From positions 1 to 49,713 of the forward strand of contig NZ_NFKI01000025.1 of assembly GCF_002160305.1 (NCBI RefSeq): a DNA stretch of 49,713 bases, written 5' to 3'. Of the stretch, positions 42,914 through 49,713 are shown one piece after another. Within the stretch, counting starts at the first letter, position 1; each line of letters opens with the position of its first letter. Made by a program: the position numbers and the translations under genes. This DNA comes from Pseudoflavonifractor sp. An184 (lineage in GTDB: Bacteria; Bacillota; Clostridia; Oscillospirales; Oscillospiraceae). The notes below the pieces were generated by a model that saw nothing but the letters and a program-made list of their open reading frames with translations, had not been told where the DNA came from and ran no database searches.

Positions 42914-43025
42914 CCTTTTCCCTCCCGTCTTTCTCCTATTATACCGCAGTTCCGGCGGAATTTTCCTTGACCTTTCGCTTTATTTGGGGCAAGATAGATG
43001 GGAAACTGTTAGAGGGAGGCGCGCT

Positions 43026-44408
43026 ATGCCCACCGAACAAGCGATTCAGGCCCTGCTGGAACAGCAGAGAGCCCACTTTTTCTCCGGCCGGACCCTCCCG
43101 GTCCAGGCCCGCATCCAGGCCCTGGACAGGCTGGAACAGGCCATTCTGGACCACGAGGAGGACCTGTACCAGGCCCTCCAGGCCGACCTGGGCAAGTCCC
43201 GGATGGAGGCGTTTCTGTGCGAGATCAGCCTCACCCTGTCCGAGCTGCGCTATGTGCGCAGACATGTGCGGCGCTGGGCCCGGAAAAAGCCGGTCCTCCC
43301 CTCCCTGGCCCAGTTCCCCGGCCGGTGCTCTGTTCTGGCAGAGCCTTACGGGGTGGTACTCATCCTCTCCCCCTGGAACTACCCGGTCCTCCTCACCCTG
43401 GAGCCCCTCATCGGAGCCATCGCGGCGGGGAACTGCGCGGTGGTAAAGCCCTCCGCCTACTCCCCCAACACCTCCGCTGTGCTGGCCGCCCTCATCGGGG
43501 AGGCCTTCCCCCCGGAGCACGCCGCTGTGGTGGAGGGCGGACGGCAGGAGAACCAGAGCCTGCTCTCACAGCCCTTTGACTACATCTTCTTCACCGGCAG
43601 CGTGGCCGTAGGCCGGGAGGTGATGACCAAGGCGGCCGCCCATCTCACCCCCGTCACCCTGGAGCTGGGGGGCAAGAGCCCCTGCATGGTGGACGAGACC
43701 GCCGACCTGACCGTGGCCGCCCGGCGGATTGTCTTTGGGAAATTCCTCAACTGCGGGCAGACCTGTGTGGCCCCGGACTATGTGCTGGTGTCCCAATCTG
43801 TAAAGGAAAAATTCTTGTCGGAAATCGTCTGTGAAATCGGCCGCATGTATGGCCCGGACCCTCTGCAAAATCTGGGCTATGGAAAGATCATAAACCAAAA
43901 GCACTTTATGCGACTGGCCTCCCTCCTGGACCGGGAGAAGGTGGTCGTGGGGGGCGGCTGTGACCCGGAGCGGCTGCGCATCGCCCCCACGGTGCTGGAC
44001 GGCGTATCCCCTGAGGACCCGGTCATGCAGGAGGAGATTTTCGGGCCCATCCTGCCGGTGCTCACGGTGGACTCCCTGGACCAGGCCATCGCCTTCGTGC
44101 GCGCCCGGCCCAGGCCCCTGGCCCTGTACCTGTTCACCTCGGACCGCACTGTTGAGCGCCGGGTCTTCCGGGAGCTCTCCTTCGGGGGCGGGTGCGTCAA
44201 CGACACCATCCTCCACCTGGCCTCCTCCCGCCTGCCCTTCGGCGGGGTGGAAAACAGCGGTATGGGAGCCTACCACGGAAAGCGGAGCTTCCTCACCTTC
44301 AGCCATGAAAAGGGAATTTTAAAAACCTCCACCCGGCTGGACATGCCCCTGCGCTATCCCCCCTACACACCCCAGAAGGAGCGGTGGGCCCGGCGGATAC
44401 TGAAATAA
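43026..44408 (+). CDS. Aldehyde dehydrogenase family protein (class 3-like)
   Basis: A 460-residue NAD(P)-dependent aldehyde dehydrogenase. It resembles the shorter ALDH3/YwdH type rather than the ~490-residue class. Motifs are SPWNYPVLLTLEPL (cofactor-binding region), FTGSVAVGREV, the catalytic Glu in ELGGKSP, and the nucleophile Cys247 in NCGQTCVAPDYVL; EEIFGPILPV follows. GAGGGAGG precedes the ATG; an in-frame ATG at 42984 is less likely. The physiological aldehyde is unknown. A MerR-type promoter lies downstream. Confidence 0.93.
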   Translation: MPTEQAIQALLEQQRAHFFSGRTLPVQARIQALDRLEQAILDHEEDLYQALQADLGKSRMEAFLCEISLTLSELRYVRRHVRRWARKKPVLPSLAQFPGRCSVLAEPYGVVLILSPWNYPVLLTLEPLIGAIAAGNCAVVKPSAYSPNTSAVLAALIGEAFPPEHAAVVEGGRQENQSLLSQPFDYIFFTGSVAVGREVMTKAAAHLTPVTLELGGKSPCMVDETADLTVAARRIVFGKFLNCGQTCVAPDYVLVSQSVKEKFLSEIVCEIGRMYGPDPLQNLGYGKIINQKHFMRLASLLDREKVVVGGGCDPERLRIAPTVLDGVSPEDPVMQEEIFGPILPVLTVDSLDQAIAFVRARPRPLALYLFTSDRTVERRVFRELSFGGGCVNDTILHLASSRLPFGGVENSGMGAYHGKRSFLTFSHEKGILKTSTRLDMPLRYPPYTPQKERWARRILK

Positions 44409-44444
44409 TTTTAAGGCGACGGAGAAAAATTTTTCCGTTCCCCC

Positions 44445-44475
44445 TTGACTTGGAGTATACTCCAGATGGTACACT
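44445..44475 (+). promoter_or_regulatory. MerR-type promoter/operator without an adjacent merR gene
   Basis: TTGACT (44445-44450) and TACACT (44470-44475) have a 19-bp spacer containing a perfect GGAGTATACTCC palindrome (44452-44463). This is the classic layout for MerR-family activators of the NmlR/AdhR aldehyde-responsive kind. It points toward larE, with a terminator-like hairpin (44591-44639) in between. Confidence 0.7.
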
Positions 44476-44590
44476 AAGACTGTCTCAGGGAGCTCACACA
44501 ATTCCGGCACGAAGCCGGACCGTCCGGCCAAGCTGGATCTCCGCTCCCTGGACCGTTCATTTTTTACGTTTCCTGTCATTTGGTGTCACG

Positions 44591-44639
44591 AAGGCGCCTG
44601 CTTTTTCCCGCCGAAGCGGGGGAAAACAGGCGCCTTTTT
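44591..44639 (+). terminator. Strong hairpin terminator/attenuator before larE
   Basis: Arms AAGGCGCCTG (44591-44600) and CAGGCGCCTT (44627-44636), with inner TTTTTCCCGC/GCGGGGGAAAA pairing, followed by T's. It ends 22 bp before the larE start. The larE ribosome binding site GGAGAGGAG follows it directly. Confidence 0.85.
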
Positions 44640-44661
44640 CTGCGGAGAGGAGTTTCCTTCT

Positions 44662-45414
44662 ATGACCCTGAACGAATTTTTCAGCCTGGTTCCAAAGGCG
44701 GCCGTGGCCTTCTCCGGCGGGACCGACTCGGCCTTCCTGCTGTGGGCGGCCAGGGAGTGCGGCTGCGAGGTGCGGGCCTACTATGGTAAGACCGCCTTCC
44801 AGCCCCAGTTTGAGCTGGAGGACGCCCGCCGCCTGGCCTCGGAGCTGGAGGTCCCCATGACGGTGGTGGAGGCGGATATTCTTTCCGTCCCGGAGGCGGC
44901 GGCCAACGGGCCCCAGCGGTGCTACCACTGCAAGACCGCCCTGTTCTCCCGGCTGCGGCAGGCCGCCCGGGAGGACGGATACACGGTGCTCCTGGACGGC
45001 ACCAACGCCTCGGACGACGCGGGAGACCGGCCCGGCATGCGGGCCCTCCGGGAGCTGGAGGTGCGCTCCCCCCTGCGGGAGTGCGGCCTCACCAAGGATG
45101 AGGTCCGCCGCCGCTCCAGGGAGGCGGGGCTGTTCACCTGGGACAAGCCCGCCTACGCCTGTCTGGCCACCCGCATCCCCACCGGCGCCCTCATCACCAA
45201 AGAGGACCTGGAGAAAGTGGAGCGGGCGGAAGGCGCCCTGCACGCCCTGGGGTTCCGGGACTTCCGGGTGCGGCTCTTCCACGGGGCGGCCCGCCTCCAG
45301 GTGACGGAGGAACAGCTGCCCCTGGTTTTAGAACAGCGGGAGGCGATCTCCTCCTCCCTTGGGGCCGCGTTTGACGGGGTGCTTTTGGACTTGAAGCCCC
45401 GCGGCCTCGAATAA
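44662..45414 (+). CDS. larE: ATP-dependent sulfur transferase LarE (nickel-pincer cofactor synthesis)
   Basis: A 250-residue PP-loop enzyme that adenylates and then sulfurises the pyridinium biscarboxylate made by LarB. The PP-loop is FSGGTDSAF (residues 17-25). Cys167 in YACLATRIP corresponds to the position of the sacrificial Cys in the Lactobacillus enzyme. Cys87 and Cys90 in RCYHCK are also present. Three cysteines of this kind are reported for LarE proteins that use a 4Fe-4S cluster catalytically, so this may be the cluster type (inference). It is the first of larE-larB-larC. Confidence 0.93.
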   Translation: MTLNEFFSLVPKAAVAFSGGTDSAFLLWAARECGCEVRAYYGKTAFQPQFELEDARRLASELEVPMTVVEADILSVPEAAANGPQRCYHCKTALFSRLRQAAREDGYTVLLDGTNASDDAGDRPGMRALRELEVRSPLRECGLTKDEVRRRSREAGLFTWDKPAYACLATRIPTGALITKEDLEKVERAEGALHALGFRDFRVRLFHGAARLQVTEEQLPLVLEQREAISSSLGAAFDGVLLDLKPRGLE

Positions 45415-45429
45415 GGGCGCGGCCGCACG

Positions 45430-45454
45430 CGGCGGGGGCAAGCCCCCGCCCTAC
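45430..45454. repeat. REP-like palindrome between larE and larB
   Basis: GGCGGGGG/CCCCCGCC followed by CTAC, the same unit as at 34219-34244 and 40135-40159. It lies inside the lar operon. Confidence 0.75.
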
Positions 45455-45499
45455 CGCATACTGCCCTCTGTGCACTGTCAGTCAATGGAGGTTTTCAAC

Positions 45500-46261
45500 A
45501 TGGATAATAAACACGACATTTTGGCCCTTCTTCGGGGTGTTGCCGATGGAACCACCACCCCGGAGGACGCCCTTCTGAAGTTAAAAGAGGCCCCCTTTGA
45601 GGACTTGGGCTACGCCAAGGTGGACTTCCACCGCTCCGTCCGCCAGGGGGCGGCCGAGGTGATCTACGGGGCGGGCAAGACCCCGGAGCAGATCTCCGGG
45701 ATCGCCCGGACCATGGGGGAGCGGGGCTGCCGGAACATTCTGGTGACCCGGATCTCCCAGGAAACGGCGGACCTGGTGGACCAGTCGGTTCCCCTGGACT
45801 ACCACCCGGAGGCCCGGCTGGGCCTGGCCTACCCTGGGGAGCAGAAGCGTCTGGGGAACATCGTGGTGGCCACCGGGGGCACCAGCGACATGCCGGTGGC
45901 CGAGGAGGCCGCCCTCACCGCCGAGGCCATGGGGAACCGGGTCACCCGCCTGTACGACGTGGGAGTGGCCGGGCTCCACCGGCTGCTCTCCAACCTGGAC
46001 ACCCTCATGTCCGCCCGGTGCGTGGTCGCCGTGGCGGGAATGGAGGGGGCCCTGGCCTCGGTCATCGGCGGGCTGGTGGACTGCCCCGTCATCGCAGTGC
46101 CTACCAGCGTGGGCTACGGGGCCAGCTTCGGCGGCCTGTCCGCCCTCTTGAGCATGCTCAACTCCTGCGCCTCCGGGTGCAGCGTGGTCAATATCGACAA
46201 CGGCTTCGGCGCGGGGTACCTGGCCAGCCGCATCAATCAAATGGAAGGTCTGGTGGAATAA
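45500..46261 (+). CDS. larB: LarB, pyridinium-3,5-biscarboxylate synthase (nickel-pincer cofactor)
   Basis: A 253-residue protein. The C-terminal part is an AIR-carboxylase-like (PurE-type) domain with VATGGTSDMPVAEEAALTAEAMG, VVAVAGMEGALASVIGGLVDCPVIAVPTSVGYGASFGGLSALLSMLNSCASG. This carboxylates and hydrolyses nicotinic acid adenine dinucleotide in the cofactor pathway. The ATG at 45500 is chosen because GGAGG lies just upstream. larC begins 1 bp after the stop. Confidence 0.94.
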   Translation: MDNKHDILALLRGVADGTTTPEDALLKLKEAPFEDLGYAKVDFHRSVRQGAAEVIYGAGKTPEQISGIARTMGERGCRNILVTRISQETADLVDQSVPLDYHPEARLGLAYPGEQKRLGNIVVATGGTSDMPVAEEAALTAEAMGNRVTRLYDVGVAGLHRLLSNLDTLMSARCVVAVAGMEGALASVIGGLVDCPVIAVPTSVGYGASFGGLSALLSMLNSCASGCSVVNIDNGFGAGYLASRINQMEGLVE

Positions 46262-46262
46262 G

Positions 46263-47579
46263 ATGAAGACACTTTACTTGGAATGCAATATGGGGGCCGC
46301 CGGGGATATGCTCATGGCCGCCCTGTATGAACTGCTGGAGGACAAGCAGGGGTTCCTGGATACCATGAACGGCCTGGGGCTCCCCGGGGTGCGGCTGGAG
46401 GCCCAGCCGGCCTCCACCTGCGGCATCGCGGGCAACCACATGGCGGTGACGGTGGACGGCCAGGAGGAGACCGAGCCCGCCGCCCCGGAGGCCGCAGGCC
46501 AGGACCATCTCCACCACGGGGAAGAACATCACCACCATGACCACGAACACGAGCATGGGCATGAGCATGAGCACGGCCACAGCCACGACCATGACCACGA
46601 CCACGACCATGGGGAGGAACACCACCACCATCACCACCACGCCACTCCGGGCCACATCGGAGCGATGATCGACAGCCTCCCCCTGCCGGAGGAAGTCAAG
46701 ACCCATGCCCGGGGCGTGTACGACGCCATCGCCCAGGCCGAGGCCAAGGCCCACGGCTGCCCCGTGGGGGACGTACACTTCCACGAGGTGGGGGCTCTGG
46801 ACGCGGTGGCCGACGTGGTGGGGGTGTGCTACGCCCTGTACCTGCTCCAGCCGGAGCAGATCCTGGCCTCCCCCGTCCACGTGGGCAGCGGCACGGTGCG
46901 GTGCGCCCACGGGATCATGCCCGTCCCCGCCCCCGCCACCGCCAACCTCCTGGCCGGAGTGCCCATCTACGGCGGGACGGTCCGGGGAGAGCTGTGTACC
47001 CCCACCGGGGCCGCCCTGCTCACCCATTTCGCCCAGTCCTTCGGCCCCATGCCGGTGATGACTGCCCAGGCCGTGGGCGTGGGGATCGGGACCAAGACCT
47101 TTGAACAGGCCAACTGCGTCCGGGCATTCCTGGGGGAGACCGCCGGGGAGGCCAACGGGGAGATTCTGGAGCTGGTGTGCAACATCGACGACATGACCCC
47201 CGAGGCCCTGGCCTTCGCCTGCTCCCGCCTGCTGGAGGAGGGGGCTCTGGACGTGTACGTCACCCCCGGAACTATGAAAAAAGGCCGCCCCGGCCACGTT
47301 CTCACCGTCCTGTGCGCCCCCGAGCGGGAGGGGGACCTGGCCCGGCACATCCTCACCGAGACCACCACCAACGGTCTGCGGGTACGCCGCTGCGGCAAGT
47401 ATTTTCTGACGCCGGGAGCGGGTCAGGTCCAGACCCAGTGGGGCCCGGTGCGGCTGAAGCTGGCCCAGGGCTACGGTATCGCCCACGCCAAGCCGGAGTT
47501 TGAGGACGCGGCCACCCTGGCCCGGGAGCACGGGGTCTCCTATCAGGAGGTCGTGAAGGAGATTTTGGGAAAGCTGTGA
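46263..47579 (+). CDS. larC: LarC, nickel insertion enzyme with a long His-rich insert
   Basis: A 438-residue cyclometallase that inserts nickel into the pincer cofactor. It is encoded as one uninterrupted frame, unlike Lactobacillus plantarum, where larC1/larC2 need a ribosomal frameshift. Residues 82-131 form an exceptional His/Asp/Glu-rich stretch (27 His in 50 residues, from HLHHGEEHHHH to HHHHATPGH), probably for nickel storage or delivery. The flanking motifs are LECNMGAAGDMLMAAL at the start and EVGALDAVADVVG, CNIDDMTPE and TPGTMKKGRPGH later. It is the last gene of larEBC; a nickel/peptide-type binding protein gene follows. Confidence 0.95.
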   Translation: MKTLYLECNMGAAGDMLMAALYELLEDKQGFLDTMNGLGLPGVRLEAQPASTCGIAGNHMAVTVDGQEETEPAAPEAAGQDHLHHGEEHHHHDHEHEHGHEHEHGHSHDHDHDHDHGEEHHHHHHHATPGHIGAMIDSLPLPEEVKTHARGVYDAIAQAEAKAHGCPVGDVHFHEVGALDAVADVVGVCYALYLLQPEQILASPVHVGSGTVRCAHGIMPVPAPATANLLAGVPIYGGTVRGELCTPTGAALLTHFAQSFGPMPVMTAQAVGVGIGTKTFEQANCVRAFLGETAGEANGEILELVCNIDDMTPEALAFACSRLLEEGALDVYVTPGTMKKGRPGHVLTVLCAPEREGDLARHILTETTTNGLRVRRCGKYFLTPGAGQVQTQWGPVRLKLAQGYGIAHAKPEFEDAATLAREHGVSYQEVVKEILGKL

Positions 47580-47704
47580 CCTCTCGTTCCGCTCTATAAA
47601 GAGCGGCTGTCAGCCGCCCGTAAACCTTCTTTGATCTTTCCTCGATTACAGCGGGCGCATGCTATGCGCCCCTACATCCCATCCGTTCAGAAAGAGGTAT
47701 CTCT
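47580..47704. repeat. Short gap with palindromes between larC and the binding-protein gene
   Basis: GCTCT-ataa-AGAGC (about 47590-47604), GGCTGTCAGCC (about 47604-47614) and a GGGCGCAT-gct-ATGCGCCC hairpin followed by CTAC (about 47652-47675). The last belongs to the REP-like class but with its own arm sequence. Confidence 0.55.
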
Positions 47705-49309
47705 GTGAAGCGATTTTCCTTTCTTATATCTGTTGTTCTCTCTGGTTCCCTGCTCCTGGCCGGCTGCGGGGGGAATGCCGCCGGCTCCTCCTCCGGACCC
47801 GCCCAGGGGACGGACACGGTGGTGGTGGCCATGGACCCCAACTCCGAGCCCGCCTCCGGTTTTGACCCCGCCTTCGGCTGGGGGGCCGGGGAGCACGTCC
47901 ACGAGCCCCTCATCCAGTCCACCCTCACCGTTACCAACGCGGACTTGACCATCGGCTATGACCTGGCCACCGGATACACCGTCAGCGAGGACGGCCTCAC
48001 CTGGACGGTGACCATCCGGGACGGCGTGTCCTTCACCGACGGGGAGCCCCTGACGGCGGAGGACGTGGCCTTTACTTACAACACAGTCAAAACTTCCAGC
48101 TCGGTGAACGACTTCACCATGCTGGACTACGCGGAGGCGGCGGACGAGACCACTGTGGTCTTTCACATGACCCGGCCTTTCTCCATCTGGCCCTACACCA
48201 TGGCCATCGTGGGCATCGTTCCGGAGCACGCCTATGACCCGGCCACTTACGGCTCCAACCCCATCGGCTCGGGCCGGTACACCCTGGTCCAGTGGGACCG
48301 GGGCCAGCAGGTGATTTTGGAGGCCAACCCGGACTACTACGGGGATGCCCCCAAAATGCGCCGGGTGGTCGTCCTCTTTATGGAGGAGGACGCCGCCTTC
48401 CTGGCCGCCCAGGCGGGGCAGGTGGACGTGGCCTACACCTCGGCCACCTACTCCGACCAGACCATCGGCGGCTACTCCCTGGCCGCCTACAACAGCGTGG
48501 ACAACCGGGGGGTCAACCTCCCCGCCGTCCCCGCCGGGACGGACGGCCAGGGCCGGGCGGTGGGCAACGACTTCACCGCCGACGTGCAGGTCCGCCGGGC
48601 CATCAACCTGGGCGTGGACCGTCAGGAGATGATCGACCATGTGTTGAACGGCTACGGCTCCCCCGCTTACAGCGTGTGCGACGGTCTGCCCTGGTACAAT
48701 GGGGCTTCAGAAGTGGCCTACGACCCCGAAGGGGCCGCCGCCCTGTTGGAAGAGGCGGGCTGGCTCCTGTCCGGCGACGGCTACCGCTACAAGGACGGGG
48801 TGCGGGCTCAGCTGGATCTGCTCTACTCCACGGGCGATTCCGTGCGCCAGGCCCTGTGCGCCGACTTCGCCAACCAGATGGAGGAGCTGGGCATCGCCTG
48901 CACCCTGGAGGGGGTGGGCTGGGACACCGCCTATGACCGGGCCCTGTCTCAGCCTCTGATCTGGGGCTGGGGGTCCCACACCCCCATGGAGCTCTACAAT
49001 CTCTACCACACCATCGGGGACACCGGCTCGGCCCAATATACCCCCTACTCCAATCCCACGGTGGATTCCTACATGGACGCCGCCCTGGCCAGCACCGATC
49101 TGGAGGAGTCCTACCAGCTCTGGCAGCTGGCCCAGTGGGACGGGACCACCGGCGTCACCCAGGAGGGGGACGTGCCCTGGGTGTGGCTGGTGAATGTGGA
49201 CCACCTCTACTGGGTGCGGGACGGGCTTCAGATCGCAGAGCAGAAAATTCATCCCCACGGGCACGGGTGGTCTATTGTCAACAATGTGGATCAGTGGGGC
49301 TGGTCTTGA
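47705..49309 (+). CDS. Nickel/peptide ABC transporter solute-binding lipoprotein (family 5)
   Basis: A 534-residue extracytoplasmic binding protein. The signal peptide ends in the lipobox LLAGC (Cys about residue 21), so it is anchored to the outer face of the membrane. The SBP family 5 features are SEDGLTWTVTIRDGVSFTDGEPLTAEDVAFTYNTV, NPIGSGRYTLVQW and the C-terminal NVDHLYWVRDGLQI. The family carries peptides, nickel or other ligands. Position right after larC, whose cofactor needs nickel, suggests nickel uptake (NikA-like), but ligand residues cannot be confirmed. GTG start with AGAAAGGT upstream. Partner permeases are not in the window. Confidence 0.85.
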   Translation: MKRFSFLISVVLSGSLLLAGCGGNAAGSSSGPAQGTDTVVVAMDPNSEPASGFDPAFGWGAGEHVHEPLIQSTLTVTNADLTIGYDLATGYTVSEDGLTWTVTIRDGVSFTDGEPLTAEDVAFTYNTVKTSSSVNDFTMLDYAEAADETTVVFHMTRPFSIWPYTMAIVGIVPEHAYDPATYGSNPIGSGRYTLVQWDRGQQVILEANPDYYGDAPKMRRVVVLFMEEDAAFLAAQAGQVDVAYTSATYSDQTIGGYSLAAYNSVDNRGVNLPAVPAGTDGQGRAVGNDFTADVQVRRAINLGVDRQEMIDHVLNGYGSPAYSVCDGLPWYNGASEVAYDPEGAAALLEEAGWLLSGDGYRYKDGVRAQLDLLYSTGDSVRQALCADFANQMEELGIACTLEGVGWDTAYDRALSQPLIWGWGSHTPMELYNLYHTIGDTGSAQYTPYSNPTVDSYMDAALASTDLEESYQLWQLAQWDGTTGVTQEGDVPWVWLVNVDHLYWVRDGLQIAEQKIHPHGHGWSIVNNVDQWGWS

Positions 49310-49324
49310 TTGGATTGTGCGCGG

Positions 49325-49713
49325 GAGATTTCGCCGCCTGCGGGCGGCGAGCTTCTTTCTGGATGCCCAGAAAGAAGCCAAAGAGGCACCAGGGGGAAGC
49401 TCAGGATGAGCGCTTCGCGCTCATATTCGCTCCCCCCCTGGACCCCATTACGGGGGACGCGTACCTGTTGAATTTTGCAGAATTTCCGGCGCGCAAAATC
49501 TGAGTGACACTCTAAATTCCCGCCGGGCCACTGGGCCCTGGGTTTGCAAAAATTGCCGCTGGTGCAGCTCCACTTCCGCGCCTGGGTTTTCTCAGCCAAC
49601 GCTCCCGGTGCAAATCCCAGCGGGAGACCCAAGGGCCTCCCCTACCCAAACCTGGACCCAGTACAGTCATGCCGTAGGGGCGGGTCCCAGACCCGCCCGC
49701 CGTCCCCCTGAGC
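49325..49713 (+). repeat. Large structured intergenic repeat, copy 6 (runs to the window edge)
   Basis: It begins ~15 bp after the binding-protein stop: CGCCGCC/GGCGGCG, GCTTCTTTCTGG/CCAGAAAGAAGC, CCAAA, outer helix CCAGGGGG/CCCCCTGG around GATGAGCGC/GCGCTCAT. Then come CCCC-attac-GGGG, GTACCTG, the conserved core (about 49481-49505), GGGCCACTGGGCCC and a GGGAG hairpin. A CGTAGGGG-type palindrome with arms GCGGGTC/GACCCGC closes it (49673-49701). Confidence 0.75.

Noticed and set aside
46500-46650. The CAC/CAT-rich tract in larC as a simple-sequence repeat or frameshift site
   Set aside because: The frame stays open through it and the downstream LarC motifs are intact, so it is read as a His-rich insert.

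Overview
The window is high-GC DNA from an anaerobic, spore-forming-lineage Firmicute. The best guess is a gut Oscillospiraceae (Clostridium cluster IV), of the Flavonifractor/Lawsonibacter/Intestinimonas kind. The evidence is AGGAGG-type ribosome binding sites, a large homodimer-type pyruvate:ferredoxin oxidoreductase, ATP-type PEP carboxykinase, a BofA-like sporulation protein, a Phe T-box and a TPP riboswitch. No rRNA, CRISPR array, transposase or prophage was seen. There is one tRNA, tRNA-Leu(CAA).

Layout. 0.5-6.5 kb is housekeeping: YerC/TrpR-like regulator, methyltransferase, hslO, pckA (minus), rsmA (minus) and an Old Yellow Enzyme-type reductase. 6.6-8.4 kb is tRNA-Leu followed by a visibly AT-rich patch carrying an HNH endonuclease with three homing-endonuclease-associated repeats, a likely acquisition. 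8.5-11 kb is an ECF sigma / RsiV-like anti-sigma pair and a DUF2508-bofA pair. 11.2-13.7 kb (minus) is a gntR-ABC ATPase-permease-small membrane protein operon. It is divergent from an unusual MerR-RDD fusion, a predicted membrane-anchored transcription factor. 15.3-19.1 kb holds serC, serA and a rhomboid protease, with an 840-bp repeat-filled gap between the two serine genes. 19.2-28 kb holds a YgiQ radical SAM protein, a small Cys-rich protein, nifJ (minus; its 3' end and terminator are duplicated nearby) and comM. 28.7-32.5 kb (minus) is a two-gene sufC-sufB unit and a secreted repeat protein. 32.7-37 kb is T-box-pheS-pheT. 37.7-42.6 kb is a thiamine salvage and uptake cluster: TPP riboswitch, thiM, thiE, a HAD phosphatase, thiD, a ThiT-like permease and tenA. 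42.6-49.3 kb holds a DUF1905 protein, an aldehyde dehydrogenase, the nickel-pincer cofactor genes larE-larB-larC and a lipoprotein of the nickel/peptide solute-binding family. No larA-type enzyme is visible in the window.

The most unusual content lies between the genes. At least four families of dispersed palindromic elements fill the gaps. The largest is a ~150-400 bp multi-hairpin element with five near-full copies and one partial copy. Its helix arms differ in sequence from copy to copy but stay complementary, while unpaired linkers and a ~25-bp core are nearly invariant. That pattern suggests selection on structure, as in an RNA or a cruciform-recognised mobile element. Plus-oriented copies start a few bases after stop codons. 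Related smaller elements sit inside operons: T-box/pheS, pheS/pheT, sufC/sufB, larE/larB and the thi cluster.

All calls come from reading the sequence. No database search was run, and family names rest on recognised motifs and context.
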